Under the pieces are notes generated by a model. The model was not told the DNA's origin and ran no database searches. It saw nothing but the letters and a program-made list of their open reading frames with translations. The translations under genes were made by a program, and so were the position numbers. Shown here in pieces: positions 1 through 12,799 of a DNA stretch of 64,000 bases. Source of the DNA: Imbricaverruca yamaguchii (Eukaryota > Arthropoda > Thecostraca > Neoverrucidae); assembly GCA_034440575.1 (NCBI GenBank), contig JAOTOL010001564.1, positions 1,240,001 through 1,304,000 of the forward strand, written 5' to 3'. Position 1 is the stretch's first letter. Each line of letters begins with the position of its first letter.

Positions 1-1053
1 TCTGGACTGCTAATGGCTGAAAACACTTGGTTGACAGGCCAAGCATATACATGATATGCAACTTTAAGAAGTACGACTTGCAACAGCAATAAAGCCCTAA
101 AAATGTTAGTTAATTTTGCCACAAATCACCCAACAGTAGAAAATGGCTAGAACCATGCTAAGATGACCAACAAATGGCATTGTAACGCATTGTATGAAGA
201 TCATGTAACAATACCATTGTTTTTTTGTACACGGTTGCATCAGCAATGTACGTCATTTTCTTCAGTTTCAAAAACACATTCCAGGGAAAGTTGGCTTTTT
301 CAAAGTAGTTATTTATAAATTGTTCGGTTTCATTTAGCAGCCAATTATATCTTAAGATGCACGGCGTGATATTGGAAGTTTCAAAGAAAAGCCATCAGGT
401 AATTAAAGATAAATAAATCGGTTAACAGCAAAAACCGCCTTGAAATAACATCACGTATTGAAAACATGAAGGACAGCCAGCACCTGGCTATCATAATAGG
501 TACGTTTACTAAATGCTATTACCATCCCAGGATTGCGTAGACACATGTGTCTGAAGAACAAGTAGCAATCTTCGATCATTTTCGTCTTTTATCGTCTTGT
601 ATTTAACTCAGTGGATGCAGCAGGCACAGTGTACAAACATGCCTGTAAATTGTTTTGCTTATCACGTTAACTAACCATTGGAGAAAGCGAGACAGTGTGC
701 ATTCTGACGCGCGGAAATTTTCTGCTCTGTGCGATCCAATTATTTCCACGAGTTGTCATTAGTGCGCTATTAATGGCCAAATAATAATAGTCGCACCCTA
801 AGCTTCCATCGTTACAGGCCATCTCCATCAGGGCGTGACGTCACGAGATTAAGGGGCATGGAAGGTGATTCCACAAAGTTGAACATAGCTGAATAAAATT
901 ATGCCGAGGAAAATGTAAATGAACTCAAATTATACCGAGAAACTTTAAATTCATACCCAACGAATCGCATCCAATATAAAACTGCATTCACGACACACCA
1001 TATATAATTGCATTACGTCACGAATGGGCTAAACACTAGGCTTTGTAACACCA
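1..1053. other. No feature recognised
   Basis: AT-rich sequence with many stops in all frames and no visible repeat or gene. Confidence 0.6.
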
Positions 1054-1057
1054 TTAA

Positions 1058-1869
1058 CCCGCGCCGTCTCTCTGGTCAGATCCTCACACCCCGTCTCGGG
1101 GGGGAGAGTAACCCCCCTCTAAAATCCAAACTAACTGTCGCACGAAAGCGATAGAGGTAACATCAGAAAGCACTCGACGAGTAGGATCCGGATGCATCCC
1201 CCAAAACAATTTTCCCCAAAAAGTGACGTCACCAGTGGGGCTAGATTTTCACGACTTCTCACGACTTACATTATGTTTTTGGCTCTGGGGAGTTCACCTT
1301 GCGGGACATACGAAAAAAAAATTGGAATGAGGAAAGGACAGCGAAATCGCCAAGGCCATAACATTTTTTGGCCACCCAAAAGGTTTTTTATTTTATTTCA
1401 AAATTTTGAGTTTTAAATGTTTCTTTAAATTTCCCTTTCCAATGGGTCGAGCAGACCGAGAAACGTTGTTGGAAGTCAACTTTCCCTAATAAAAAATGCT
1501 TACTTTAGCCACAATCTTTTATTTGAACTGTAATTGGCAAATATGCAAAATTTATATGTAGTCAAAAACGGAAAGAAAAGTTCCACTCGTACGTTTTGTT
1601 GCATCCCTATAAATAAGCAAACGCTGAAAGTTTCATTACAATATCTGTATACGTTAAAACGTGACGACTGGTTGAACGTTTTTGGAGGTGACCTCACTTG
1701 ACCTTGACTAACTTGTTGACCCTAGACGATCTGACTTCAAGATTTTGAAACAGAATGCCAAATTAATGTGGGGAAAGGTATGCCAAATTTGGGTGCGCTG
1801 CCTGGAGCCGTTCGTCCACTATTCGCGAGAAACCTGAGGGGGCGGTTCAATACCCCAAGACGGGACGGG
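1058..1869 (+). mobile_element. piggyBac-like MITE, copy 1 (812 bp)
   Basis: The element is flanked by TTAA at 1054-1057 and 1870-1873, the target duplication typical of piggyBac elements. Its ends begin with CCC: the left is CCCGCGCCGTCTC and the right, reverse-complemented, is CCCGTCCCGTCTTGGGG. It is closely related along its length to the inverted copy at 4790-5604. It has no transposase frame, so it is non-autonomous. The open frames inside it are short and not conserved between copies. Confidence 0.85.
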
Positions 1870-1873
1870 TTAA

Positions 1874-2499
1874 TTGCAATGGCAACACCAATGATTTAGA
1901 TATCCCTCCACCTATGTATATTGCCTTCCATTAATATTGAAGGCTAAAGAAAATTAATGTTTCGATATTTGAAAATGATAGCGGAATTGCATGATCATTA
2001 AATGCATGATACAACAGTTTACAGATTATTGAATACTGAATGAATAAATATGGGGCCACCCTTTTTCTGCCTCCTTATATTGAGGATGATAAACAATCGG
2101 CATAAGCATATGTATCTTATGCATAATTGTTTTGTAGCCATTATTTGATTCCGATCAATGCCTGCCAATGCAGAGAGAAAATATTTATGAGGTTTATTTT
2201 CAATACATGTATTTTAAGTGAGCGATGTAGTCCAAGGTGATGTGAATTGTCTATTTGACCCCAATTAAACCGAAAAACCATCGGCACTACTCTGTATGCC
2301 AAAAACGCACCTATAAAAGTTTATCATTAGACAGGGCTTCAGACAACTTTGGCTGGGTCACAGCCGGACTTGGTCACATCAGACTAGCCAGTCCCAGGCT
2401 CCCATCCAAACATTCTTCGTAGTTGCCACCTCTAGTTTATAGCAATGACGAGCCAGAAGTGCTAAATTACCCCGCTTAGCGAGATCATTGTGCCAGCTA
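1874..2499. other. No feature recognised
   Basis: AT-rich sequence between the first MITE and the 80-bp degenerate repeat. Nothing supported. Confidence 0.55.
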
Positions 2500-2800
2500 T
2501 TCCCATGCCACGGCAGAGGTGCCACCCGCGGGGATGGAGAGAGTAACCCCTCTACTGTCCATGCGCACAACGTCCGTCACATAGTCAATGGGTGAGGTGG
2601 CACCCCCTGGAATGGAGAGGGTAACTCCCTCCGCTGCCGGTGAGCCAGTCTTCTCTCGCATGTTCAATGTGAGAGTTGGCATCCCCCTGGGACGGAGTAG
2701 GTACCCCCCCCCCCCTTCAGCTGTCGATGTATCTGTCTTCTCTCGCATATTCAGTGGGTGAGGTGGCAGCCCCTGGGATGGAAAGGCCCACTCCGCTTCC
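2500..2800. repeat. Degenerate tandem repeat, about 80 bp, 3-4 copies
   Basis: Units begin with variants of GTGAGGTGGCACCCCCTGG (near 2514, 2594, 2670 and 2757). Each continues through a GGGATGGAGAGGGTAAC-like stretch and most through TCTTCTCTCGCAT. A poly-C run lies at about 2706-2718. The open frame on the minus strand across it is a by-product of the repeat. Confidence 0.7.
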
Positions 2801-3012
2801 CCACTCTGTTGTCGGTACACCCTCGTGCCGCTAGCATGCGATTTAAGAACACCCCCTCCCGCCATATGCACAATTGTGGACCGTGTGGACCATGACCATG
2901 ACCACAAACTCTTCCAAGCTTATCCTTGCTTTTTGTTATTCTTCGTATGTCCCCAACTCCGTTTATCAGCTCTTCTCGCTGCCTCTCTATGGCACTGCTT
3001 CTGTAATTTTTT

Positions 3013-3169
3013 TCTCCGTCTCCGTCTCCGTCTCCGTCTCCGTCTCCGTCTCCGTCTCCGTCTCCGTCTCCGTCTCCGTCTCCGTCTCCGTCTCCGTCTC
3101 CGTCTCCGTCTCCGTCTCCGTCTCCGTCTCCGTCTCCGTCTCCCGTCTCTCCGTCTCGTCTCTGTCTCC

Positions 3170-3246
<77 letters not shown>
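3013..3246. repeat. (CTCCGT)n followed by (CT)n simple-repeat block
   Basis: About twenty uninterrupted CTCCGT hexamers run from 3013 to about 3141. A short mixed stretch follows, then about 37 CT dinucleotides to 3246. One strand is almost entirely pyrimidine for the CT part. Arg-rich, Ser-rich and Arg/Glu-rich frames over this block are artefacts. Confidence 0.97.
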
Positions 3247-3249
<3 letters not shown>

Positions 3250-4785
3250 CTCCACGTCTCTCCCTGGCTGCCCGTCTGTAATTACTCGACGCCGGTCAGG
3301 CCGGACACCGCGCCTCAACAAATCATCGCAGCCGGCGATCAGCGGTCCGCCAATTACCCCCACGTCGATCAGGCTCGATCGCGGCCTCGACGCGCGATCG
3401 TATCGCGGTATGCCGGAGCATCATCTCCCGACGGTGTGCGCCGTTTTTGTCTCTGCGCCTCCGCCGACCGGCTGTTTTTGCGGCGTACACTGGAGGCGGC
3501 GGACGTGCGATCCGTCGCGTCACCAGTTGAGACCGGGCGAGCCCCGCGACAGTGGGCGCCATCCTGACCGGGCGTCGCACCGAGTATCCGCCAGCCAGCT
3601 TCTGTGGCTGAGGATGGACTCGTCTTGTGCAATGAGCAGACTGCTCTGATAATCCGAGGTAGTGTTTGTGATTTCGCATCTGCTAGTAACCAGTATAAGG
3701 CAACATTAGGAGCGTCCGATGAGCGAGGATATGCGACTATCGAACCCCCGTGACGCAGGCACCTAATCGGTTATCATACGGCTGTCAGCAGAGAGCGGTG
3801 ATGGTGTTGTAGCCACATGCGCGCATTTATGTTGGCCAGGTGCGTGGCGTGTTGTCACATCACTATCTTAGCGCGGCTTACACTATTACGGAGCCGGGAA
3901 AAGGGCGCAGTCCGACAGCCGGACCGTGCCCAGTTCAGCAGGTTCCTCCGTTGAAGCGGTCGGCCGGATTGTGATGTCGCGTGCGCGTGCTAACTGTTGC
4001 CTCGTTGCCAAGGTCGTGAGTTGTGTGTTTACTTGCTATTACATTGAAGACCCTTTTCTTTCATTTGCTCCACGACGAGAAATACTTGAGGGAAATGGAT
4101 GTGATTTTGCAGGCGAGTTCTTCCCACTAAGATGTTCATTCGTATTTGGCGTGAGAAAAACATGGTGAATGCCTCTCCGTGACTATCCTATATTCAAGCT
4201 CGGCGAGGCGTCTCGCGGCAAGGAGGGCACTAAACTTCCGGAAGTAAGACAATGTGTCTGTAGCTTCTGACAAGCAGAGGCGTAACCAAGGGTGGGGCGG
4301 GGAACCGGGCCCGAGGCCTTATTTATAAAAAATACTAGATAAAAACCTTGCCAGTTTTACGAAATGAAACATAACCATTGGGCGGTCTCCGTATGTCGAA
4401 AGCAGTCTATCTCACCAAGATTATGCTTGGTCGGGCCTTCAAGAATATCCTGGATTCTCCCTCCCCCTCTGCCAAATAACCTGTTTATACAATATAAATA
4501 ATCAATGGACAGGGATGGAAGCAATAAAATCACTCCATGCTAGTAGCCAGGATAAAAATTATCTCGCCTACCGTCACAGTGGTCCCAGAAAGACGTGGTA
4601 ACGTTTGAAAGCATGATCGATTGAGCACCGGTGACGAGCCTTACAATGGGAAGCTACCAGGTTATAATGCAGAAATGTGATAAAAAATCTTATTGGGAAG
4701 GTTTCCACGCATGCCACTGTCGTGTGGATGTTATAATTACCTAAATTATTATTGTTTTTGCGAGTTAGATAATAAATTGTTTTTT
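3250..4785. other. No gene recognised; GC-rich at left
   Basis: 3260-3650 is GC-rich with open frames on both strands but no domain. CAGAGGCGTAACC at 4275 resembles a hAT terminus, but no partner end with matching target duplication was found. Confidence 0.45.
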
Positions 4786-4789
4786 CTAA

Positions 4790-5604
4790 CCCGCGCCGTC
4801 TCGGGGGTCTTCAACCGCCCATCCCCCCTCTAGTTTTTCGCAGATAGCGAACGAAGGGCGCACGGCAGGGCGCCGAAATTTTGCAAACCCTTTTCCACAT
4901 CAAATTGGCATGTTATGTCAAACTTTTAACGTCCGGTCATCTAGGGTCAATGAGTTAGGCAAGGTCAAGTGAGGTCACCTCCACAAAAGTTCAACCAGTC
5001 GTCACGCTTTAACGGATGTAGACATTTTAATGAAACTTTCAGCGTTTGCTTATCTTTAGGGATGCAACAAAACGTACAATATTTTTTTTCCGTTTCTGAC
5101 TACTTATTAATTTTGCATATTTGATATTAGATTTCAAATCGAAGATTCTGGCTAAAGTAAGCATTTTTTATTGCAGCAAGTTGACTTCGAACAACGTTTC
5201 TCGATCTGCTTTACCCATCAGGGAAGGAGAATTAAAGAAAACTTCAAAACTCTAAATTTTGAAATTTTGAAGAAAACAAATCACATGTTGATTTTCGGAC
5301 AGCCAAAAAATTATTATAGCCCTGGTTGATTTCGCTGTCCTTTTTTATTCCAAATAATTTGTGTTTTTTTAATGTCCCCAAAATGAATTCCACAGAGCCA
5401 AAAACATAGTGTAAGTCTTGAAAATATAGGCCCCATAGTGACATCATTTTTGTGGAAAATTGTTTTGGTGGTGTACCCGGACCCTACTCGTGGAGAGCTT
5501 TCCGACAACACCTACTTCGTTTTCGTGCGACGCTTAGTTTTGATATTAGAGAGGGTTATTATCCCCCCAGAGACAGGGTGTGAGGATCTGACCGGAGATA
5601 TGGG
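4790..5604 (-). mobile_element. piggyBac-like MITE, copy 2 (815 bp, inverted)
   Basis: This copy lies in the opposite orientation to the one at 1058-1869 and matches it end to end apart from scattered substitutions and indels. The right flank is TTAA (5605-5608). The left flank is CTAA (4786-4789), a mutated TTAA. The left end CCCGCGCCGTCTCGGGG pairs with the right end of copy 1. There is no coding capacity. Confidence 0.85.
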
Positions 5605-5608
5605 TTAA

Positions 5609-7632
5609 TGTTTGGATTAACCTGTACAGGACTGAAGGGAGGTAACTACTGCGACTCTCCACCGTGGAGTTATTTTGCAGTATGAATGAAAAACGGCTTG
5701 CACGAACGACTGAAGCTGTTGGACCTCATGGGACATTAATTGTGCGTCGTCCGGGATGCAATGTATGCTTAGTGTATGTAGTGGTCTAGTTATAGTGCTT
5801 CTTAGAAACAAACACAAAATCTGCCGAAATCAGCCGGGACATTCCCGAATAAGCACCACTGGGCAGTACCTTGACCCGATTTGACGACATGGTTTAGGCC
5901 TCCTCTGCTTACGCGCTATTTGTGCAAATATAGGTGAGGATTGTAGTAGCATACCCGTTCCCCTGGGCCACCGAAGGTAACAAGATGCCGAATTCATGCG
6001 CCGGTTAGCCACCGCCAGTGAACGGCATGTCGCCACCTTCGCCGGCGCGGATGATGTCGTTCATAGAGCATTTCCACGGAGAAACCAGTCAAAACAGCTG
6101 GCCACCCAGTCGGTCGAGTTTTTCGACTTAGCTAAAATCTGGAAAATACCAAGAAAACGTAAGATTTAAGCACCCTTCTTGAACGGTCAGGTGCCTATCT
6201 CGCCAATACAGGCACATTTCCGGACACGTGTGTGAGTTGAAAATGTAGGCACCCTCCTTCGCCCTCGACATTTTGTTTTTGGGGAGGCGTCGGGCCCCCT
6301 GGGGAAAATCCTGGCTGTGCCACTGCTGATGATGGTGTCAAGAGCAACGGCGCCGACGGTTGACAGTGGAAGCCTGGTCGCTGGAACGCAAAGGTGTCAG
6401 TTTCCGAAGCAGGAAGGACCAATGACCGTGGGATCAGCGGAAATACTGCGATCGAATGTGAACACTGGCGCATCATCGCAGTGTTGCCGTGTCACAGATG
6501 TCATTGGAAGTTGGATTGTATGCAGGAGTTGGATTGCAGGCAAGTTTGTCTTGTAAATAATTCAAAAGTAGCTATCGTCCGATCTGATTCTGGAAATGTA
6601 GAAGTGCACTTTTGGAATATTGATTTTTATGTGCTTCCCCTCACGTTGTCTTTAGGATCAGTTTAGCATAATTTAGCGTGCTTTGTGGTCTGTTTTTCGG
6701 AAAAACTGTGTTGATGCATGCGAAATGGCTAGCAAATGAGGAATAATTGTGGAAAAAATGTTCAAGCCCAATGATTCATGCGAACGAGCGTTTGATCAGA
6801 ACCACAACGTTAAAATCTTAATTGTTTCGTTTCCTCCGCATTCATACTGCCCCACAGCATTCGTGTTCACACATCTGGACTAATTGTTGTGAACACATGT
6901 TCCCAATTGTTGAATCATGATTTTGCAACCACAAGAGGCATAGGATGGTACTTGAGATCCAATTGTTCGCAAATACATATATGGCATACTGTGTTTAGTG
7001 AACAGCAATAGAAGAGCACCCAGTATGTGTGCAGGTAGGAAAAGACACTAAAGGTCTGACAAGAAACCTCCATGTCAAGGACTCATACTAATGGTGACTA
7101 GAAAGTCAAGGATGTTAGCATCAGTCCTATGATGCTTCGCACGGAAAAAAAGGGTCCGGCAATGACCTTGCCCTCCCATCCAGTATTGTTCTACATTTCT
7201 AGAAGACCCACACTCAATGCTCAACAACCATTTGCATTAGACTTGTCTACTCTGACGGTGAATGTGTGGATAAAGTTAGATGCTATATTCTTGCGATCTA
7301 GCAACGAGCTAGCTGTTCCATTGCCCCGCAGTGGCCTTGTCGGCAGCTGGAATACCATGGATGACAGAGGAGCGTCCGCGAGCACCAACCACGGAGCACC
7401 TGCTACGGCGTACACCGGCAGTCGCCCGCTGTCATCTATAGTGTGAAGTGGCGCTGCAAACTCTCCGCCTCCCTCCTGCGCTCACTCTACCAATCCATTC
7501 CCTCCATTAAAAAAGTTAGCAGAGGCAAAGTGCCATTGCGCCCGACATTCCCTCCACCCACCCCTCTCCTTTTCTGCCCCTAAATCCCCCTCTCCTTTTC
7601 TCCTCCGGTACAGTACGCTTCTCACTCACAGG
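5609..7632. other. No gene recognised; possible hAT relic
   Basis: The sequence ending ATCCTGGCTGTGCCACTG at 6325 looks like one hAT-type end read on the minus strand. The opposite end is not identifiable. The rest is unremarkable. Confidence 0.4.
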
Positions 7633-8056
7633 CACGGGCAGTACCCGTCCAGTACCCGCCCCGGGTCGGCTATGGATACGGGCAGTGGTCGGGTGCCAGT
7701 CCCAGGTCGGCTACAGGCACGGGCAGTGGTCCAGTACCCGCCCCGGGTCGGCTATGGATACGGACAGTGGTCGGGTGCCAGTCCCAGGTCGGCTACAGGC
7801 ACGGGCAGTGGTCCAGTACCCGCCCCCGGTCGGCTATGGATACGGACAGTGGTCGAGTGCCCACCCCAGGTCGGCTACAGGCACGTGCAGTGGTCCGGTA
7901 CCCGCCCCGGGTCGGCTATGGATACGGACAGTGGTCGAGTGCCCACCCCAGGTCGGCTACAGGCACGGACAGTGGCCCAGTATCCGCCCCGGGTCGGCTA
8001 TGGATATGGGCAGTGGTCGGGTGCCAGTCCCAGGTCGGCTACAGGCACGGGCAGTG
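7633..8056. repeat. 82-bp dimeric minisatellite, about 5 copies
   Basis: GGTCGGCTATGGATACGG recurs every 82 bases from about 7664 to 7993, alternating with the related half-unit GGTCGGCTACAGGCACGG. The unit is therefore a dimer of two diverged 41-bp subunits. Because 82 is not a multiple of 3, the overlapping open frames (for example 7672-8478) change reading frame every unit and are not credible genes. Confidence 0.92.
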
Positions 8057-10722
8057 ATGCCCACAGGCACGGTGTCGCTGGGGTGAAATTTTTCCTCGCC
8101 AGGATAGGAGGGAAAGGCCGCCAACTTGCCAGCGAATGTGGGTCACAGTATGCGGTGCCGACTGCAGAAGAAGCACGAAATGTGATCAGGGAACGGCTCG
8201 CCGAGTTTCCTCGATCCCTGATCGCCAGCTGTGTGGTGAATATCGAACACCGCCATGATGCGGGCGTGTGGGCCCGATTAGGTCCCCTCCCCCGTAAGGT
8301 GCACGACAAAGGAAAGACTAAGAAACGGATGAGGAGTAAATTGCACCATCATCTTTCAGCTTCGGTGATGGTGGAACTATATTTGAGCAACAATTACAGG
8401 CGATTTCAGAAATGCGATAAGATGAATTATAGTTTAAATTCGCTCACTGTTCTAAATTGTGGGATCCAGCGTCGGTAATAGGCAGGCATATTCTGACAGC
8501 GCGATAGAAGCAAGCGGGCTTCCGCCGAACTTGACTGAATTTACATGAGAGCACCATTATCACATATGGTGGACACAGCCTTAGCTTGAATGATTTGTGC
8601 GGAATTGTCGAATTTCGTGAAACACATTTTGAAGACCATAACCTTTTTATCGAATGCTACGCAACTAAATTGACCATGTACAGACTGAGTGGAGAAATAA
8701 GGCATTGAGAGGGATGGTTCCAGGACAAGGATGATTGCGCAAAATGGAAAATTGTAAAAATTAAAGAGGAAAAGGGAAAATAAAATAAAAGCAAAACTGT
8801 CAAATATACAAAGCGAAGAAGGCGTATAAGTTGGGAGTCCCTAAACGTTGCAAGACCCCTGGGAAGATGAATGGGAGTGGAAGGACCTCTGGGAGCGGAA
8901 GGGTCTCTTGGGAGCTCAAGAGTTGAAGGTAACTGAAGAGCAGATGCCATACAGGGCTCAGAAGTTGATGGATGCTAATGGATGGAAGGGACTCTATTTA
9001 TATATATATTTTTTTTTTTTTTTCACGATACATCCCCTCCACGTGCAGTGGCCATTATGGAAAGTCTGGTTATAACTCACAGATATTTACAAGGAAAGGA
9101 TAAATGTGTGGTCAATAGTGAGAGCAGATGCGCAACAAGCATTCGCACACCAACATGATACAACACCCATATCACGATCTGCATTGCACACGCCGTGCTT
9201 GCAACATGAGCTATAAACGAGTGGTTTATAGAAGTGATATGAAAGCGATGGCCTAAAGGTGAGTTCATAGTGTGCACACATCCATTGTATAACAGCTAAT
9301 GTGGCTTCTAGGAGCCCACGGAGCCTTGATAGATGAGTTCAACTCTATATGGAGCTCCTGAGAGGGTAATGGGCCTGTGAGATAAGCTGATGGGGCTTTA
9401 TGGTGAAGGCGCTGGAGAAATTCTGGGAATTAGAGAAACCGCGTGGGGAGCGGGACGTCGTTTGGGTTATGAGACCTGAAGAGGTGGAAGCAGGGGCTGG
9501 CCAGTAAAGGGCACTTGGAGATGCCCCGAGGACAGCTTCTTCAAGTGTTACTTTCTTGCCGTCGGAGACTGCTCAGGGGCTCTTGACTTGCCGGGGGCAA
9601 GGGCTTGTGTACGTCGCTCCGCCCCTGATTGAGCCTTTGTTCGCATCCATGTAACATCAAAGGTCATGCTATCACATGAGCCGACGCTAAGTAGGAACAT
9701 CTGATCTAAAATGAAAGTTAGAGAATGATTCTTAGAAGCGCGCCGAACCATTCAGATGATTTGCGCCGCCTTAAGATGAAGGTGTCATCAGGCAAATAAT
9801 ATATTTGCTATGTGATTAATGCATAATGCTAAATAAAAGTTACTGCGCCAAATTTTGTAGTTTCTCCTCATCCTTTACCATGATGCTTCTTTCATAGTTG
9901 ACGCTCATCCCTACCTGACTCTGCTAGTTTACTTTTTGCTCGCTTCTCTTCTTCATATCATCTTCGTGTTCCTTACACTTTTCTTCCATTTGACTTTTCC
10001 ATCTTACTTGTGTTCTTCCAGGTTCTCTACTCTTTACTTTTGTCCTTGCCGCCCTTTTGCCCGCATGACTGTCCTTTTGGCTTTTCCCCGTCTGACTGTT
10101 TTTCCTGACTTTGTCCGTGCACAAGAAGGACAGCCCAGGACAACTCAGCGGAACGTAGGAAGGACATGGGTGTGATGGTGTGATTCCATCGTCCATAGCC
10201 AGTTATCCAAATGCCGGGTGGCAGCAGGGTCAGATAAGTGTCATCACATGATGTCATCAGTCAGATGACAATTATCTCGGGATCAAAGGTCAAGGTGATA
10301 TCCACTCGGCGATAAATGAAGTGAAGTAACTGAAGGGGATCTAGAAGCTGAGCTTGCTCGGTAGGTGTTTATGGTGGATATAAATTTTAGCCTAACCTAA
10401 ATGTATCTGGTCTAGTCTGATATAACGTCTAGTCTATAGAACTGTTTTTTTGGAGAGAGGAGGAACCGCTTGTAAGGTGGCACCATATACTCTTTGTATA
10501 ATGGATGCTATGGGTGCCATCGATGTTCCTTGGTGTCAGCTTTCCGTCACCATCGGTTGAGATCAGACAACCTAGGTAATTCCACACACACTGGTAAATC
10601 CGAGGCAGTGGATGGGACAGAACAATAATTGCCTGCCACAGTTCTGCCCCGCCCACCCCACCCCAGCCTCACCCAAAGGAATTGTTTCACGGTAGGAGTG
10701 AAATAAACATCTGATTGATATT
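8057..10722. other. No gene recognised
   Basis: Mixed sequence with a T-run at 9009-9023 and repeated GGGAGC/GGAGCTC-like words around 8870-9370. No frame shows a known domain. Confidence 0.5.
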
Positions 10723-10892
10723 GGGGACGAGTAGTCTAGGGGTAAGTTGCTCGTCTCACAATTGAAAAGTTGTGGGTTCGAGTCTCACCTGTCGCTACTC
10801 TTCACCCGCAACCAATCGACGTGAGAGATTGGCGACGCTATAGGACTCAACGGTCGATGTGTCGTAAAAACCAATGATAACCAATTGATATC
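10723..10892 (+). mobile_element. tRNA-derived SINE (family A), copy 1
   Basis: The head is tRNA-like, with a box A-like TAGTCTAGGGG (10732-10742) and a box B GGTTCGAGTCT (10775-10785), the Pol III internal promoter spacing. A shared body follows (CTCACCTGTCGCTACTCTTC, then a GAGAGATTGGCGACGCTA-like stretch). The tail is AC-rich (AAAAACCAATGATAACCAAT). The copy at 28083-28247 on the other strand shares the head and body, so this is a dispersed family rather than a single tRNA gene. There is no intact cloverleaf. Confidence 0.82.
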
Positions 10893-11639
10893 CATTTGTG
10901 AAAATGGGATGCTGTAGTGAAAATGACCAATGATGCGCTCCCAACCCCCTCCCCGTCCTCTCCCCTTTCGCGGCACACGACTCAAGGCGTATTATGGAAA
11001 CAATCTATCTTAACTCCTGCATATACCGCATTACCCTGTGGATTAAAAGACCCATCCGTCCCCTCCCCTCTGACAATGGTGTTCACTACCTCAAAGGTAG
11101 CCAGTTGGATCCGCCACTGCAGCCCCAACAGTTCCATGTGCTCCTACACTAGCAGTCCAGTCCCGGTAGCATCGGCCCTCTGTCTGCTTCCCAGTAGGTC
11201 AATTTCCTGAGAGTGGAGACCAGCATATTCTGTAGATTGGGCTGATCAACAGTTGATGCTCCCTCTCGACTGCCAAGTTGGAAACATCAGTATTCGGCAC
11301 GACCGCCAATACGGCGAGAATGCTATTCGGATAACGTGTAGCTCTTCGGGGATGACTGATGTTATAGGTTCATCCAGAGCCGGTCTATGCTGAACAGGTA
11401 TCTGAGATTTGGTTGTGGCAAGTATTTGTTCCAGACTGTCCTGTGGTACACATATAGATTGGCTTGAGACACACATTCGCCAAGAACTTGACGGTGCGGT
11501 GGTGAAAAGTTATTCCTGGCCGTTCCGTGATGTGCATGCATCCAAATATGAAGACACTGCACAAAATTCCGTCGTACGTTTCATACGAGATGCTGTGGCA
11601 GCGTTCTGCCAAGACCTTGCCCGGGTGACTTGCCACAGT
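10893..11639. other. No feature recognised
   Basis: No gene or clear repeat seen up to the 27-bp minisatellite. Confidence 0.5.
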
Positions 11640-11765
11640 CTTCGACCTGCGACGGGCGTTTCCCGGAGACGAGCTGCGACAGACGTTTCCCGGGGATGAT
11701 CTGCGACAGGCGTTTCCCTGGGACGCCACGCGACAGGCGTTTCCCGTGAACGCTCTGCGACAGGC
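11640..11765. repeat. 27-bp minisatellite, about 5 copies
   Basis: CTGCGACAGGCGTTTCCCGG-type units recur near 11645, 11671, 11700, 11727 and 11754 with small length changes. The repeat lies at the left edge of a GC-rich island. Confidence 0.8.
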
Positions 11766-12677
11766 TGTGTCGGGGACTGGCCGCGGCGCGTTTCGTCCGC
11801 GCGGCAGAGCGGCGCTGGCGGACGGCGCCCACCCGCCGCCAAGTCGACCGCCAGCCCGCCCGGCGGGAGAGCTATGTCTTGACTCTGACCTGGTTAGCGT
11901 CACTGCAGACCGACTAATGGCCGACACGGGCCAGGTGGTGAACCGCGGCGGCCGGCCCGCTCGTGGAGTACACCACACGCAACCGTCCGACGGCGGCAAA
12001 ACAGCGGAAACGCGAGCCGCCCCGGCACGAGACGATTCGCCGCGAGCCGGCCGGTAGCGCTCATTGTTGTCACAGTCAATATCAAATGGGCCGGCGCATT
12101 TGCCTGTGTCCACAGGTTGTGCGGAGTGGCGCCGGGTGCCGGCCGGTCGAGCGCTCCGAATGCGCGGTACGGCGCCGCCGCCGTGCCTGGAAACACAAAC
12201 GCTACTCGAGACGGCCGGCCGTTGCTGTTCGTCGGCGCTTCGGCGAACTGCCCGACAGACCGACGCCGTTGCCGACACGCAACACGACCCGCGACTCGAC
12301 GGCGACCGGACGCTGCGGCTCGAGCGACGTCCGTGTCCCGGGCGGCGTCCGGCCGTGGCGTCTAGCCGTGGCGTCCGGCCGTGGCGTCCGTGTCCCGCTC
12401 GGCGTCCGGCCGTGGCGTCCGGGTCCCGCTCGGCGGCCGCAAGCTCCGACGACATCGCTTCGGCTCGGCACCGGCAAGCCGCCGCAGCCGCGACACGCGT
12501 CCGGTCGCCGCGGCAGCTTCCAGGCGCGGCCGTTCAAGGCCGACGCGCCGACGCTCGTCGGCCCTCGGCTTGCGCGCCGTTGTAGAGCGTGCGCGTCGAT
12601 CACGGCTGTCGGCCGGCGGCCCGTGCCACTCGGCCGGCGCTGTAGCAGACCGCCTGCGGCAATCTGCCGGTGACGAC

Positions 12678-12709
<32 letters not shown>

Positions 12710-12790
12710 CGCGCTGGCCCGAGCGGTCGCTTTTTCTTCGGCCGCGGCCGGCTGCAGAGGCGGCGCTTGTCGTGGGCCGCTTCATTGTCT
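11760..12790. other. Large GC- and CpG-rich island
   Basis: About 1 kb is extremely GC- and CpG-rich, with short internal repeats (GTCCGGCCGTGGC, 12345-12430) and a CCG run (12672-12712). A TATA-like GCATAAATAACA follows at 12797-12808. Long open frames exist on both strands and overlap each other, as expected when stop codons are rare. No protein family is recognisable, so I call it an island or possible promoter, not a gene. Confidence 0.5.
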
Positions 12791-12799
12791 GGTGGGCGC

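Noticed and set aside
4275..4471. Complete hAT-like element
   Set aside because: The ends share only about six bases and the flanking 8-mers (CTGACAAG and CCAAATAA) do not match.
6188..6325. Complete hAT-like element
   Set aside because: The right end looks convincing, but the candidate left end CAGGTGCC at 6188 has no matching 8-base flank.
7672..8478. 268-codon open frame
   Set aside because: It covers the 82-bp repeat. The reading frame changes between units and the tail shows no recognisable domain.
10723..10800. Bona fide tRNA gene
   Set aside because: Box A and box B are present, but there is no intact cloverleaf, and the sequence continues into a body shared with a second copy, which makes it a SINE.
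11385..12455. 356-codon minus-strand frame
   Set aside because: It spans a minisatellite and a GC-rich island with equally long frames on the other strand. Composition is Arg/Ala/Pro-rich with no motif.
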